Assembly: GCA_002439165.1 (NCBI GenBank)
Contig: DJTE01000039.1
Coordinates: 1 to 64,000 of the forward strand
DNA: 64,000 bases
DNA from: Chryseobacterium indologenes
GTDB lineage: Bacteria > Bacteroidota > Bacteroidia > Flavobacteriales > Weeksellaceae
Direction of reading: 5' to 3'
The position numbers were made by a program, and so were the translations under genes. Under the pieces are notes generated by a model. That model made no database searches. It had not been told where the DNA came from and saw only the letters and a program-made list of their open reading frames with translations. Below, in pieces: positions 52,203-61,536 of the stretch (position 1 is the stretch's first letter; each line of letters begins with the position of its first letter).

Positions 52203-54140
52203 ATGAAAGCCCAAACACAAAATATGCCGAAAAACTCTTCATTTCGCCCGTCTCAGAATGCTGACGGAATTTCTGAAAATCAACATTCCGGGATCAACCG
52301 CCTGGTGAAGCTGTCTTTAGTGGTAGAAGGAAAGATCATTAAATTCTACAAGCATTTCAAGCTGAAACAGAGTGCCACTCATCATCATGAATTCAGTTTA
52401 ACCTTAGCACATGATGCTTTGGGAGACCGCCAGACCCATACTTTGGAAGAAGCCAATAAATTCCTGGGTAAACGCCTTACAGCGGTTATTTCCTATAAAG
52501 ATATTGAGAACAGCCCCGAAAGAAACTTTGTGGGAATCATCACCAAAGTAGGATTCAGCCAGGAAAAAATGAGTCTTGGAAATATCGTTCTTTCCGGATA
52601 CAGCCCTACCATTCTCCTTGATGGGGCTCCGCACGTACAGAGCTTCGGAGGCAGCCAGCCTGTCAATATGGGAATTATTGCAGAAGAAGTGATCAGACAG
52701 GGGATTGATAAAAGCCGGTTTGACATCAGAATCGATACCAACGATTATTCCCAGATCATATACAGCAGCCAGTATGATGAGACCCATTATAATTATCTGG
52801 CCAGAATGGCAGAAGCCTATGGAGAGCAGTTCTATTATGATGGTGAAGTCCTGCATTTCGGAAAGCTTCCGCCTCAGAATAAACCGATTCAGCTTACATA
52901 CGGAAGCAATGTGAATGATATTAAGGTAGAACTGAAAGCCGTTCATACAAAACCGGAATTTTATGGATATAACAGCAGCCGTAACGAAAAGCTTACTTCT
53001 GGTTCTACTCCTGTAAACCATGTAAGCGATCTTGCGAAAACAGCTTATGAGCATAATGACAAAATTTATAAAACACCCGCTCTCCAGGTAGCACCTATCA
53101 AAGCATCAACCCATCTTGATGTGGAATATTCGCAGAAAAGTGCCTCAGGAAGTGAAGCGGTAAATGTATTTTCGTTATCTGGAAATACTACTGTTCCGTT
53201 TTTACATCCGGGTTGTGTAGCCGATGTTCAGATGAGAAAGCCTGACAGCAATGAAACCTCCTATTTTACAAGAATTATGGTGACGGAAACCATCCACGAA
53301 ATAGATACCATCGGACATTACACAGGAAGTTTCGAAGGAATTGCTTCAGATACGGGATTTTTACCCAAACCGGAATTTACATTACCCAAAGCCGAACCTC
53401 AGATCGCAACCGTCATTTCCAATGCCGATCCGGAAGGACAGGGAAGAGTACAGGTAAGATTCGACTGGCAGAACAACGATACCACCCATTTTATCAGAAT
53501 GATGAGCCCGGATGCGGGAGGAACAGACCGTATCACCCAAAACAGGGGCTACGTGGCTATCCCGGAAGTAGGAGACCAGGTGATGGTGAATTTCGTTCAC
53601 AGCCATCCGGACCGTCCGTTCGTCATGGGAGGAATGTTCCACGGTGGAGTAGGACTGGGCGGCGGATTGGATAACCGCGTGAAATCCATTCAGACCCGAA
53701 GTGGCCACAGGGTAGTATTTACAGAAGATGAAAGTATCATCATTACCGATAAATCCGGGAATGAAATCCATCTGGATACCACAGGAAGCAATATTACCAT
53801 TACCGCACCTGAAACCATGACCCTGAATTGCCGGAATATGAACATCAATGTCGGTGAAAATATGACAACAAATGTAGGAGTCAATAAAATGGATACCATC
53901 ATGGTCAATCATTCTGAAAGTGTAGGTTCTATGAAATACCTTTCCACCGGAGCAGATTTCATCACCAATGTGACCGGGAAGATGACTGAATTTATCCAGG
54001 GAAATAAAGAATCCCACACAGAAAAAGACCGGTTAAGGGTAGCCAACGGACAAATTACCACTCAAAGCCAGGGAACATTCGAACAGCATTCTGAAACAGA
54101 AGTACAAAACAATTCAGGAGAGAAGTCTAAAAACTACTAA
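52203..54140 (+). CDS. vgrG: T6SS spike protein VgrG (TssI), copy 1
   Basis: A 645-residue VgrG. A gp27-like domain spans about residues 20-390 (YNYLARMAEAYGEQFYYDGE). A gp5-type OB fold is at about 395-490 (DPEGQGRVQVRFDW, then NFVHSHPDRPFVMGG), and a needle of beta-helix repeats follows (INVGENMTTNVGVNKMDTIM). It trimerises at the tip of the tube and carries effectors. The C-terminal 150 residues differ strongly from copy 2, while the N-terminal 490 are nearly the same, so the needle probably decides cargo. The candidate effector starts 12 bp downstream. Confidence 0.92.
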   Translation: MKAQTQNMPKNSSFRPSQNADGISENQHSGINRLVKLSLVVEGKIIKFYKHFKLKQSATHHHEFSLTLAHDALGDRQTHTLEEANKFLGKRLTAVISYKDIENSPERNFVGIITKVGFSQEKMSLGNIVLSGYSPTILLDGAPHVQSFGGSQPVNMGIIAEEVIRQGIDKSRFDIRIDTNDYSQIIYSSQYDETHYNYLARMAEAYGEQFYYDGEVLHFGKLPPQNKPIQLTYGSNVNDIKVELKAVHTKPEFYGYNSSRNEKLTSGSTPVNHVSDLAKTAYEHNDKIYKTPALQVAPIKASTHLDVEYSQKSASGSEAVNVFSLSGNTTVPFLHPGCVADVQMRKPDSNETSYFTRIMVTETIHEIDTIGHYTGSFEGIASDTGFLPKPEFTLPKAEPQIATVISNADPEGQGRVQVRFDWQNNDTTHFIRMMSPDAGGTDRITQNRGYVAIPEVGDQVMVNFVHSHPDRPFVMGGMFHGGVGLGGGLDNRVKSIQTRSGHRVVFTEDESIIITDKSGNEIHLDTTGSNITITAPETMTLNCRNMNINVGENMTTNVGVNKMDTIMVNHSESVGSMKYLSTGADFITNVTGKMTEFIQGNKESHTEKDRLRVANGQITTQSQGTFEQHSETEVQNNSGEKSKNY

Positions 54141-54152
54141 TTTTCTGTACTA

Positions 54153-55658
54153 ATGAGCAAAGAATCTTTTATAGGTGGTGACTATATAGAAACAACCGGT
54201 GGTGATGCCAAAACTTTTGCAGGAAAAAGCCTTATAAATTCTTCTGCAGAGCAATTCACGCAGAAAGGTAACCAAACGGGAGTAAGTTATAATGTAAACA
54301 CGGCAGCCCCTTCGTTAGGCAGCCTGGATCTTATTAAAATTAAGATCAGTACTACTTATGATGTTTGCCATGATGAAGTTTCCGGTTTCAGTGAATTTAA
54401 AAATTTCTGGATATTGGAAGACAAAGGAAAGTACTACCATTGGCTTAGTCTGAGGGGAAATGCTGAAGACAAAAATAAACCGGATCCTTTACCCATTACC
54501 CTGGCAAGTACAGACAATTTTGTGCTGACAGCCACTTTTAAAACCAAAGCTCCGGTAACATGTAAAATCCGGGTGCAGGATTCAAACAAAAAATATATTT
54601 TTAAAGAGCAGCAGCATCCTAAAAAAAATAAGGATGAAGAACATGAGCTGACATTCACCTGCGATACAAAGCCCTATAAAGATACCGTGCAGTATCTGGA
54701 GAATTTTACCCTCAATTTTGAATATTCCGAAGACGGGAAAAATTGGGCGCCCATGAAAAGTGTGAAGTTCTGCCTGTACCTTACAATAGGAAATCCAGGA
54801 TATGATCAATTGTCTCCTTCTTCAGCAAGAGGAGGAGAGTATACTGCAGAAGACGGAAATCGCAGGATTATAAATAGAGCGAACGGTAAAGAAAGCATAC
54901 TGGAAACATTCCTGTATATTGGATGCAAATTTGGTAAAGGATCCAGAAATGCCGATGAAATTATGAATAATGTCTTTGCTCATATAAAAACTTTAAATGT
55001 TGAAAGGGCCCGTATAAAAGGAGCTATGGGATATTGGAGGAATACCAGCTCACTGCATGCCAGCAGCATGCGGTTCCGGGGAGTGAGATATTTGATAAAA
55101 TATGGAGAAGCAAGGTGTGGAGAATGGAGTTCCTTTTTACAGGATATATGCAAAATACAGTCAGGAAGTCTGTTCACAGGTAAATTTGATAATTTTGTCA
55201 TATTACCTACAGGAATTGTGGATGCCGGCGGATATAAGAACTCTCTGTTTCTGGTAAAAGAATGGACAATAAAAGACCCTATTGCCCCCGTAGATATAAA
55301 ACAAAAAGCACAGGATTTAAAAAATATACCTTTGAATTTATTCTGGGACCATGTGTTTACCAAATACGGCAATACATATTTTGATCCCTCCTATGGGATA
55401 TCCTCAACGGTAAAGTTTGCTGATGATGATGCATTGTTAAAAGATTATGCATCAAAAGCTCTGAGCGGTATTCTGTATGCTAAAACAGATCCTGCCAATC
55501 CGTTTACAGATGCTATAATCTATAAACCGCAGGCTGGGAAATATTTAGATCCATTTAAAGATTATACGCTTACTACCGATAAACAGAATAGATACAAATA
55601 TAAAACGGTTATTTCGGATATGCAGAAAGAGTTGATTAAACAGATTTATCCTAATTAA
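54153..55658 (+). CDS. Candidate T6SS effector 1 (papain/transglutaminase-like C-terminus)
   Basis: A 501-residue protein without signal peptide. Residues ~1-45 (MSKESFIGGDYIETTGGDAK, then INSSAEQF) are nearly the same as in the effector at 57484, so this looks like a shared VgrG-docking module. The middle (~60-220) is beta-rich and Ig-like. The C-terminus has Cys322 (GEARCGEWSSFL), His400 and Asp411 (FWDHVFTKYGNTYFDPSYG), the Cys-His-Asp order of transglutaminase/papain-like enzymes. A peptidase, amidase or crosslinking activity is inferred. It lies between vgrG and a lipoprotein gene. Confidence 0.75.
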   Translation: MSKESFIGGDYIETTGGDAKTFAGKSLINSSAEQFTQKGNQTGVSYNVNTAAPSLGSLDLIKIKISTTYDVCHDEVSGFSEFKNFWILEDKGKYYHWLSLRGNAEDKNKPDPLPITLASTDNFVLTATFKTKAPVTCKIRVQDSNKKYIFKEQQHPKKNKDEEHELTFTCDTKPYKDTVQYLENFTLNFEYSEDGKNWAPMKSVKFCLYLTIGNPGYDQLSPSSARGGEYTAEDGNRRIINRANGKESILETFLYIGCKFGKGSRNADEIMNNVFAHIKTLNVERARIKGAMGYWRNTSSLHASSMRFRGVRYLIKYGEARCGEWSSFLQDICKIQSGSLFTGKFDNFVILPTGIVDAGGYKNSLFLVKEWTIKDPIAPVDIKQKAQDLKNIPLNLFWDHVFTKYGNTYFDPSYGISSTVKFADDDALLKDYASKALSGILYAKTDPANPFTDAIIYKPQAGKYLDPFKDYTLTTDKQNRYKYKTVISDMQKELIKQIYPN

Positions 55659-55668
55659 TAAATTGGCT

Positions 55669-56475
55669 ATGAAAAGAATATTTTTTTTGATATTAGTTTT
55701 CTTACTACAATTGGTCTCATGTCAAACCCATACAAAATCTAATATGAATGCAAATGCTGAATTGATCTTTAATAAAGAACTGGATAAAAACCTTTCTGTT
55801 GAATGCTTTGTAGACAATAGCGATAATTATTATACCTGGGAATTTAAAATCAAAGGCAAAGAAAACAAGACACTTGATCAGTTTAAGATCAGTAAACAGA
55901 AGCTGAATGAATATAGTCCACTTGCCGGCAGGCCGGGTTTCTACAAACAGTTTAAAGTAATCGCAGCCTTTAAGAATCTGGATAATATTGTATTCCTGCT
56001 GGATAAATTCGGACAGGTTGATGTGCAGCTATACTCTTTATCAGGAAAGAGTTCCAGAGTTATCATTCCATTCAAAAGTTATCAGTTATCCCCAATGGAT
56101 ACTGACATACTGGGAGAGGATTTCCAGGATGTTAAAATGGTAAATAATACCATTTATACCCTTTCAAAACATCTGAGGGAAAACAGCAGGATTTATCGTA
56201 TTTCAATGGCCGATCTCATTGATAAAAAGGCACAGGAAAGCCTGATAAATGTATCTGTCAAAGAATCGGTTAAAAACCAGAATGGTGAACATAAAACGAT
56301 TGTCCAGCTTGAAGACAGTTCCTACAAATCAACGGGGTTTGGTTTTAAATTTTCTCTGTTGGATAATAATCTTCTGGAGGTAAAAAAAGATAACGCAGAC
56401 GATTTTATGACGAGAATTAATTTTACCCCTTCAAAAATGGATAAAAATAAGGACATTAATACAATTATAGAATAA
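55669..56475 (+). CDS. Candidate immunity lipoprotein 1
   Basis: A 268-residue lipoprotein (lipobox LVSC, Cys18), started at the ATG at 55669; a TTG two codons upstream in frame is possible but not needed. It has no recognisable domain and a beta-rich pattern. It begins 10 bp after the effector gene and is followed by a terminator, so the pair is a transcription unit with vgrG. A lipoprotein would place an inhibitor in the periplasm, where an effector acting on cell wall or envelope would be met. The function is inferred from position only. Confidence 0.65.
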   Translation: MKRIFFLILVFLLQLVSCQTHTKSNMNANAELIFNKELDKNLSVECFVDNSDNYYTWEFKIKGKENKTLDQFKISKQKLNEYSPLAGRPGFYKQFKVIAAFKNLDNIVFLLDKFGQVDVQLYSLSGKSSRVIIPFKSYQLSPMDTDILGEDFQDVKMVNNTIYTLSKHLRENSRIYRISMADLIDKKAQESLINVSVKESVKNQNGEHKTIVQLEDSSYKSTGFGFKFSLLDNNLLEVKKDNADDFMTRINFTPSKMDKNKDINTIIE

Positions 56476-56497
56476 AACCACATCGGAATTTTACTAT

Positions 56498-56528
56498 AAA
56501 AGTCCTGTTTTCTGACAGGGCTTTTTTT
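56498..56528 (+). terminator. Terminator after effector module 1
   Basis: AAAAGTCCTGT (56498-56508) pairs with ACAGGGCTTTT (56515-56525) with a G-T wobble, followed by TTT. Confidence 0.8.
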
Positions 56529-56657
56529 GAATTTTACCCTTCTGTATTCAGAAATAAACCTTGATACTTCCCGGCTCAGTGTTAAAATAAAGATAGCCTC
56601 AATTAGAGGAATTGCCAGCTAATAAAAGGAATTTTCGGGTGTTTTAAATCAAAAGTC

Positions 56658-56748
56658 GTAGAATTACGACATCAAATCGTAGAACTACTACAATTTTTCA
56701 GATTTATAATGAAAAGCTTTTTTTTAAAAAAAGGACGTTTTATATTTG
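56658..56748 (+). promoter_or_regulatory. Second tssD promoter, duplicate of the one at 51475
   Basis: GTAGAATTACGAC (56658-56670) and GTAGAACTACTAC (56679-56691), again 21 bp apart, precede TATATTTG at 56741-56748. From the second site to the ATG the two promoters are both 110 bp long and differ at only two positions. The duplicated segment therefore includes the control region. The 326-bp gap before it also carries the terminator at 56498. Confidence 0.7.
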
Positions 56749-56801
56749 CTCAACAATCAATCACCAAATCACGAAATATTAACGATTAAAATTTACTAAT
56801 C

Positions 56802-57206
56802 ATGGCAGCAAATTCAAGAGGAATCTTAAAATTCAACGGAGGAGAAGGTCAGAAACTGTTAAAGCTGAATTACAGCGTATCAAGAACTACGGACGTTTCA
56901 GGACGTGTAGCATCAGACCCATCCAATGCACTTATCAAAATTACAGTTGAAGCGACTGAAAAATCAGACATCCTTGAAAGCTTATTAAATGGAAAATATA
57001 AGCCTACAACAGGAGAGGTTACTTTCAACAAATCTCACGAAGAAGGTACACTCATCACTCTGAACTGGACGAACGGGTACGTGATCCAGCATCAGGTGGA
57101 GTTCGATGCAATCGATGAGAACAGTATGCTGATCAGCTTTGTAGTAAGCGCGGAAACCATCGACTACGGAGGTTCTAAGTACGATGGAATATGGCCGGGT
57201 GCTTAA
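56802..57206 (+). CDS. tssD: T6SSiii tube protein TssD (Hcp), copy 2
   Basis: A 134-residue protein identical to copy 1 at 51619; the two genes show about nine silent differences. The near-identical upstream sequence indicates a recent segmental duplication kept by selection or gene conversion. It opens the second cargo module, but here the effector comes directly after it (gap 277 bp) and vgrG comes later. Confidence 0.9.
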   Translation: MAANSRGILKFNGGEGQKLLKLNYSVSRTTDVSGRVASDPSNALIKITVEATEKSDILESLLNGKYKPTTGEVTFNKSHEEGTLITLNWTNGYVIQHQVEFDAIDENSMLISFVVSAETIDYGGSKYDGIWPGA

Positions 57207-57236
57207 ATATCATATCACTACACATCCACATTCATA

Positions 57237-57269
57237 AAAAAAGACTGTCCCGAAAAGGCGGTCTTTTTT
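57237..57269 (+). terminator. Terminator after tssD copy 2
   Basis: AAAAAAGACTGTCC and GGCGGTCTTTTTT form an imperfect stem. It corresponds to the terminator at 52053 after the first copy. Confidence 0.75.
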
Positions 57270-57483
57270 GCCTGAAATAATCTTATTCTGTGAAGGTTAC
57301 ACAAGATAAGTGAATCAGAAAACTTCATTAAATAAAGAAACCGGATGATTTTTTTACTAATTTTAATGGAGATAATTCAGTGAATCACTTACTGCAGAAA
57401 AATTCAAAGAAATTTTCTCCCGAAAAATATGAAATAAAAAGATCAGTTTAAAAAATAACACCAATTCTAAAAACCACTGAACA

Positions 57484-58797
57484 ATGAGTAAGGAAAGCTA
57501 CATAGGCGGGGATTATATTGAAACCACAGGTGGCAGTAATCTCAGTTTTGCCAAAGGAAATATCGTAAACTCTTCAGAAACACAGTTTAGACAGGAAGGA
57601 GCAGATGGGGTAAAATATGGAACGAATAAAGATCCTGTTAATATTACAGCCGCAGCAGTACTGGATGCGTATGTTGCCCGGCTTGAAGATAAAAGTTACG
57701 TGAAGATCAGTTCCGCTACGGTAGGTGATACGGTATATATTGTTGTAAAAACAGCAGGACTGACAGGTAAAAAAATAGAAGTCAATTTAAAAGACCGTGA
57801 CGGTGTTGTAAGTGATAAACCTTATGGGGTAGTAGATCTGATGCAGGATGACAAAGATGTACAGGGATTGCTTACCGCAACAGTAGATAAAGAAGGTCTG
57901 GCCGTTTATAAAGTAAAGCTTCAGCCTTCCGCAGAGAAAAAAGATATTGAAGCCTGGGGAACTAAAATAAATGCCGCCAAAGATAAAAAAGTAAATACCT
58001 GTATCATAGTGGATGCCGGGAAACATAATCCCGGAGTGGAAATTACCTATATGGGGAAAAATGCAAAAGAGAGTGAAAATGATTCGCAGACAGCTTCCCG
58101 GCCCAATTACTGGCTTGATGAAAACGGAAAATGGTTTCAAATCAAATACTGTGAATGCAGCCTGTACTCTATTGATAAAGAATTACTGAACGGCCCGAAT
58201 GTTGTTCATACCAAAGCGGACAGCAAAGTAAAAGGAAATGACGGAATCCAGAAAATTATTGCCATTGTTTTACACAGAACAATAGGTTCAACAATTTCCG
58301 GAGCGATCGCCCATTCAAAAGGAACCCATTTTTATGTAGAAGGAGCACGTGGTACGGACGGTGAAATATTCCAGCCGATCAAGCTGGATCAGTATTCCAA
58401 TCATATTATGAACAAGACGGCCCGGACTGACCATATGGAAATACAGACAGAAAACTCCATCGGTATAGAAGTGGTTGGAATGGCTTATTACAAAGTAGGA
58501 AAGGACCTGTATACTGTTTACGATACCAAAGTGAAAAACCCGGAGTCTGTTAAATTAACAGGATCTTTCAAAGGTCAGCGCAAAGTGAACGGAAAATGGA
58601 CAGATGATGATATTTACTGGGATCAGCTGACTGATGCACAGGTGAAATCAGTAAAGTGCATTGTAGTGGCCCTGATGAAAAAATATAACCTGAAAAAAGA
58701 AAATATCTTTACCCATGAAGAAATGCAGTCTAAAACCGCAGGAGAAGGGCAGGTGGTAAAAGACGCTGTTCTTTCATTATTAAACGAATGCTTATGA
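57484..58797 (+). CDS. Candidate T6SS effector 2 (amidase_2 domain)
   Basis: A 437-residue protein without signal peptide. Residues 1-45 (MSKESYIGGDYIETTGGSNL, then IVNSSETQFRQEG) match the N-terminus of effector 1. A beta-rich middle (~60-200) follows. The C-terminus (~255-437) is an N-acetylmuramoyl-L-alanine amidase of the amidase_2/PGRP type: His264 (VLHRT), NSIGIEVVG and His411 with Lys417 (HEEMQSKTAG). The usual third Zn ligand (Cys or Asp) at position 419 is Ala, with Glu421 nearby. It should cut the bond between MurNAc and the stem peptide of target-cell peptidoglycan. It overlaps the following lipoprotein gene by 4 bp. Confidence 0.8.
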   Translation: MSKESYIGGDYIETTGGSNLSFAKGNIVNSSETQFRQEGADGVKYGTNKDPVNITAAAVLDAYVARLEDKSYVKISSATVGDTVYIVVKTAGLTGKKIEVNLKDRDGVVSDKPYGVVDLMQDDKDVQGLLTATVDKEGLAVYKVKLQPSAEKKDIEAWGTKINAAKDKKVNTCIIVDAGKHNPGVEITYMGKNAKESENDSQTASRPNYWLDENGKWFQIKYCECSLYSIDKELLNGPNVVHTKADSKVKGNDGIQKIIAIVLHRTIGSTISGAIAHSKGTHFYVEGARGTDGEIFQPIKLDQYSNHIMNKTARTDHMEIQTENSIGIEVVGMAYYKVGKDLYTVYDTKVKNPESVKLTGSFKGQRKVNGKWTDDDIYWDQLTDAQVKSVKCIVVALMKKYNLKKENIFTHEEMQSKTAGEGQVVKDAVLSLLNECL

Positions 58798-59447
58798 GAA
58801 ACTTATTACTGATCATCGTTACATCCATTCTCTTTTCAGGGTGTGGCTCTTTACAGGGGCAGAATAAAGAGGTAGAGCAGTTTGTGAAAAAAGTGGTGCA
58901 AACCTATAATGATAAAAATTCTGATAAATTCAATCAGTTAATCAATAAAAATGCAGGGCTGACCCTTATTACCACCATCGGACCCAACAACAGCTGGCTG
59001 AAAATGCAGAAAGTCTGTCTGGATAAAAAATGCCTTGATCACCAATCTTCAGAATCGGCCGGCATTCCTTATCAGTCTCTTCTGGAAGAATACAAAACCG
59101 GGGACCTGAATTTAAATGCGATTGAGTTTACCGAAAAATCCTATTTTGAGTGTGATAAAATAGAAAAACAGGGAATTTTTGTTTCTTCTGAAAATAAATT
59201 TCATGCTTTGTCGGAATCTGTTCATTTCTTTCTTGAAAATTCACCCAAGATCCTGGGTGAAGAACTGGAACCAAAGAAAAAGAACGAACTGATAAAAGAC
59301 ATCGGGAAATTTAAAAAATTGGAAACGAAAAGCCGGAGAGTAACGGTAAACAGTAAAGACGGAACCTTTATTTTTTACATGACCCTTATAGAGGGCAAAT
59401 GGTATCTTACCGTTATAGATTTTGCCTCTATGGACTGCAGTGTATAA
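58794..59447 (+). CDS. Candidate immunity lipoprotein 2
   Basis: A 217-residue lipoprotein (lipobox FSGC, Cys17). The ATG at 58794 overlaps the stop codon of effector 2 (ATGA), so translation is coupled; an ATG 6 bp upstream in frame would lengthen it by two residues. It has no recognisable family. The tight coupling to a predicted wall amidase and the periplasmic location make it the immunity candidate that protects the producer. Its sequence is unlike immunity candidates 1 and 3. Confidence 0.7.
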   Translation: MRNLLLIIVTSILFSGCGSLQGQNKEVEQFVKKVVQTYNDKNSDKFNQLINKNAGLTLITTIGPNNSWLKMQKVCLDKKCLDHQSSESAGIPYQSLLEEYKTGDLNLNAIEFTEKSYFECDKIEKQGIFVSSENKFHALSESVHFFLENSPKILGEELEPKKKNELIKDIGKFKKLETKSRRVTVNSKDGTFIFYMTLIEGKWYLTVIDFASMDCSV

Positions 59448-59599
59448 ATTTAAAAACCAGAAAATTATCAGGACTTTTACTTTGAAAAAATAATGGTGTT
59501 TTGCCGGATCATTATTCAATAGAGAATGGCACGCTGGGGAAAAAGAATCCCGGCTGAAACAATAACCGCGGATCAGTTTAAATATTGATCCGCATAAAA

Positions 59600-61534
59600 A
59601 TGAAAACCCAAACACAAAATATGTCGAAAAACACTTCATTTCGTCCGTCTCAGAATGCTGACGGGATTTCGGAAAATCATCATTCGGGAATCAACCGTTT
59701 AGTAAAACTTTCCTTAGTGGTAGAAGGAAAGATCATTAAATTCTACAAGCATTTCAAGCTGAAACAGAGTGCCACTCATCATCATGAATTCAGTTTAACC
59801 TTAGCACATGATGCTTTGGAAGACCGCCAGACCCATACTTTGGAAGAAGCCAATAAGTTTCTGGGAAAACGTCTTACAGCAGTTATTTCCTATAAAGATA
59901 TAGAGAACAGCCCTGAAAGAACATTTGTAGGCGTGATTACAGGAGTAGGATTCAGCCAGGAAAAAATGAGCCTGGGAAATATCGTGCTTACAGGATACAG
60001 CCCTACTATTCTTCTTGACGGAGCCCCGCATATCCAGAGTTTTGGAGGCGGACAGCCCGTGAATATGGGAATCATTGCCGAAGAGATCATCAGACAGGGA
60101 ATTGATAGTGGCCGTTTTGATGTCAGAATCGATACCAATGACTACTCCCGGATCATATACAGCAGCCAGTATAATGAAACCCATTACAATTATCTGGCAA
60201 GAATGGCAGAAGCCTATGGTGAGCAGTTTTATTATGATGGTGAAGTTCTTCATTTCGGTAAACTTCCACCTCAGAATAAAGCCATCCAGCTGTTTTACGG
60301 GAGCAACGCCAACGATATAAAGGTAGAACTGAAAGCCGTTCACACAAAACCGGAATTTTATGGATATAACAGCAGCCGTAACGAAAAGCTTACTTCAGGT
60401 TCTACTCCTGTAAACCATGTCGGTGATCTGGCCAAAACAGCATACAGCCATAACGACAGCATTTATAAAACTCCGGCGCTTCAGGTTGCTCCCATAAGGG
60501 CTTCCACACATCTTGACGTTGAAAACTCCCAGAGAAGTACTTCCGGAAGCAGTGCCGTGAATGTATTTTCCGTTTCAGGATCCACCACGGTACCTTTTCT
60601 TCATCCGGGCTGTGTAGCCGATATTCAGATGAGAAAACCCGACAGTAATGAAACGTCCTATTTTACCAGAATTATGGTAACAGAAACCATCCACGAAATC
60701 GATACCATCGGCCACTATACCGGAAGTTTTGAAGCCATCGCCTCAGATACAGGTTATCTTCCGAAGCCTGATTTTACCGTGCCCACAGCACAGCCGCAGC
60801 TGGCAACCGTGATCTCCAATACAGACCCTGACGGACAGGGAAGAGTTCAGGTAAGATTCGACTGGCAGACCAATGATACCACTCATTTTATCAGAATGAT
60901 GAGTCCGGATGCGGGAGGAACAGATCAGGTTACCCAAAACAGAGGCTATGTTGCCATTCCTGAAGTGGGAGACCAGGTCATGGTAAATTTTGTCCACAGT
61001 CATCCGGACCGGCCTTTCGTGATGGGAGGAATGTTTCATGGGCAGACAGCACTGGGCGGCGGCGTAAACAATCACATGAGATCTATCCAGACGAAAAGCG
61101 GAATTAAAGTCCTGATGAATGACGATGAAAAAAGCGTAACCATCCTCGACCCAAGCGGAAATACCTACTTTATGGACGGAAGCGGAAATATTATGGTGAC
61201 CGCCCCGAATGACATAACATTTACCGCCGGAAAAAATATGAATATCAATGTAGGAGAAAATATGAATACCACCGTGGGAATGAATAAATCCGACAGTATT
61301 TCAATGAATCATACCGAAAGTGTGGGAGCGATGAAAAATATTACCATAGGAGCCAATTTCATGACGAATGTGGTAGGAAGTTTAATGGAATTTGTGAAGG
61401 GGAATAGGGAGTCTAAAGCCCAGGAGGTTAAAGAGCAGGCCAAGGCACGAACGATCGTATCTCAGGAAAATAATAATATTCATTCCCAGAAAACTTTTAA
61501 CAATAACAGTGGAGAAAACTCCAAAATACATTAA
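59600..61534 (+). CDS. vgrG: T6SS spike protein VgrG (TssI), copy 2
   Basis: A 644-residue VgrG, starting at the ATG matching the start of copy 1; the five codons in front of it are leader. It is nearly identical to copy 1 over the gp27 and OB parts (to about residue 490) and diverges in the needle (for example MNDDEKSVTILDPSGNTY). The C-terminus is NNSGENSKIH, against NNSGEKSKNY in copy 1. Its stop codon is 2 bp before effector 3, so the spike is coupled to that cargo. Confidence 0.92.
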   Translation: MKTQTQNMSKNTSFRPSQNADGISENHHSGINRLVKLSLVVEGKIIKFYKHFKLKQSATHHHEFSLTLAHDALEDRQTHTLEEANKFLGKRLTAVISYKDIENSPERTFVGVITGVGFSQEKMSLGNIVLTGYSPTILLDGAPHIQSFGGGQPVNMGIIAEEIIRQGIDSGRFDVRIDTNDYSRIIYSSQYNETHYNYLARMAEAYGEQFYYDGEVLHFGKLPPQNKAIQLFYGSNANDIKVELKAVHTKPEFYGYNSSRNEKLTSGSTPVNHVGDLAKTAYSHNDSIYKTPALQVAPIRASTHLDVENSQRSTSGSSAVNVFSVSGSTTVPFLHPGCVADIQMRKPDSNETSYFTRIMVTETIHEIDTIGHYTGSFEAIASDTGYLPKPDFTVPTAQPQLATVISNTDPDGQGRVQVRFDWQTNDTTHFIRMMSPDAGGTDQVTQNRGYVAIPEVGDQVMVNFVHSHPDRPFVMGGMFHGQTALGGGVNNHMRSIQTKSGIKVLMNDDEKSVTILDPSGNTYFMDGSGNIMVTAPNDITFTAGKNMNINVGENMNTTVGMNKSDSISMNHTESVGAMKNITIGANFMTNVVGSLMEFVKGNRESKAQEVKEQAKARTIVSQENNNIHSQKTFNNNSGENSKIH

Positions 61535-61536
61535 TT

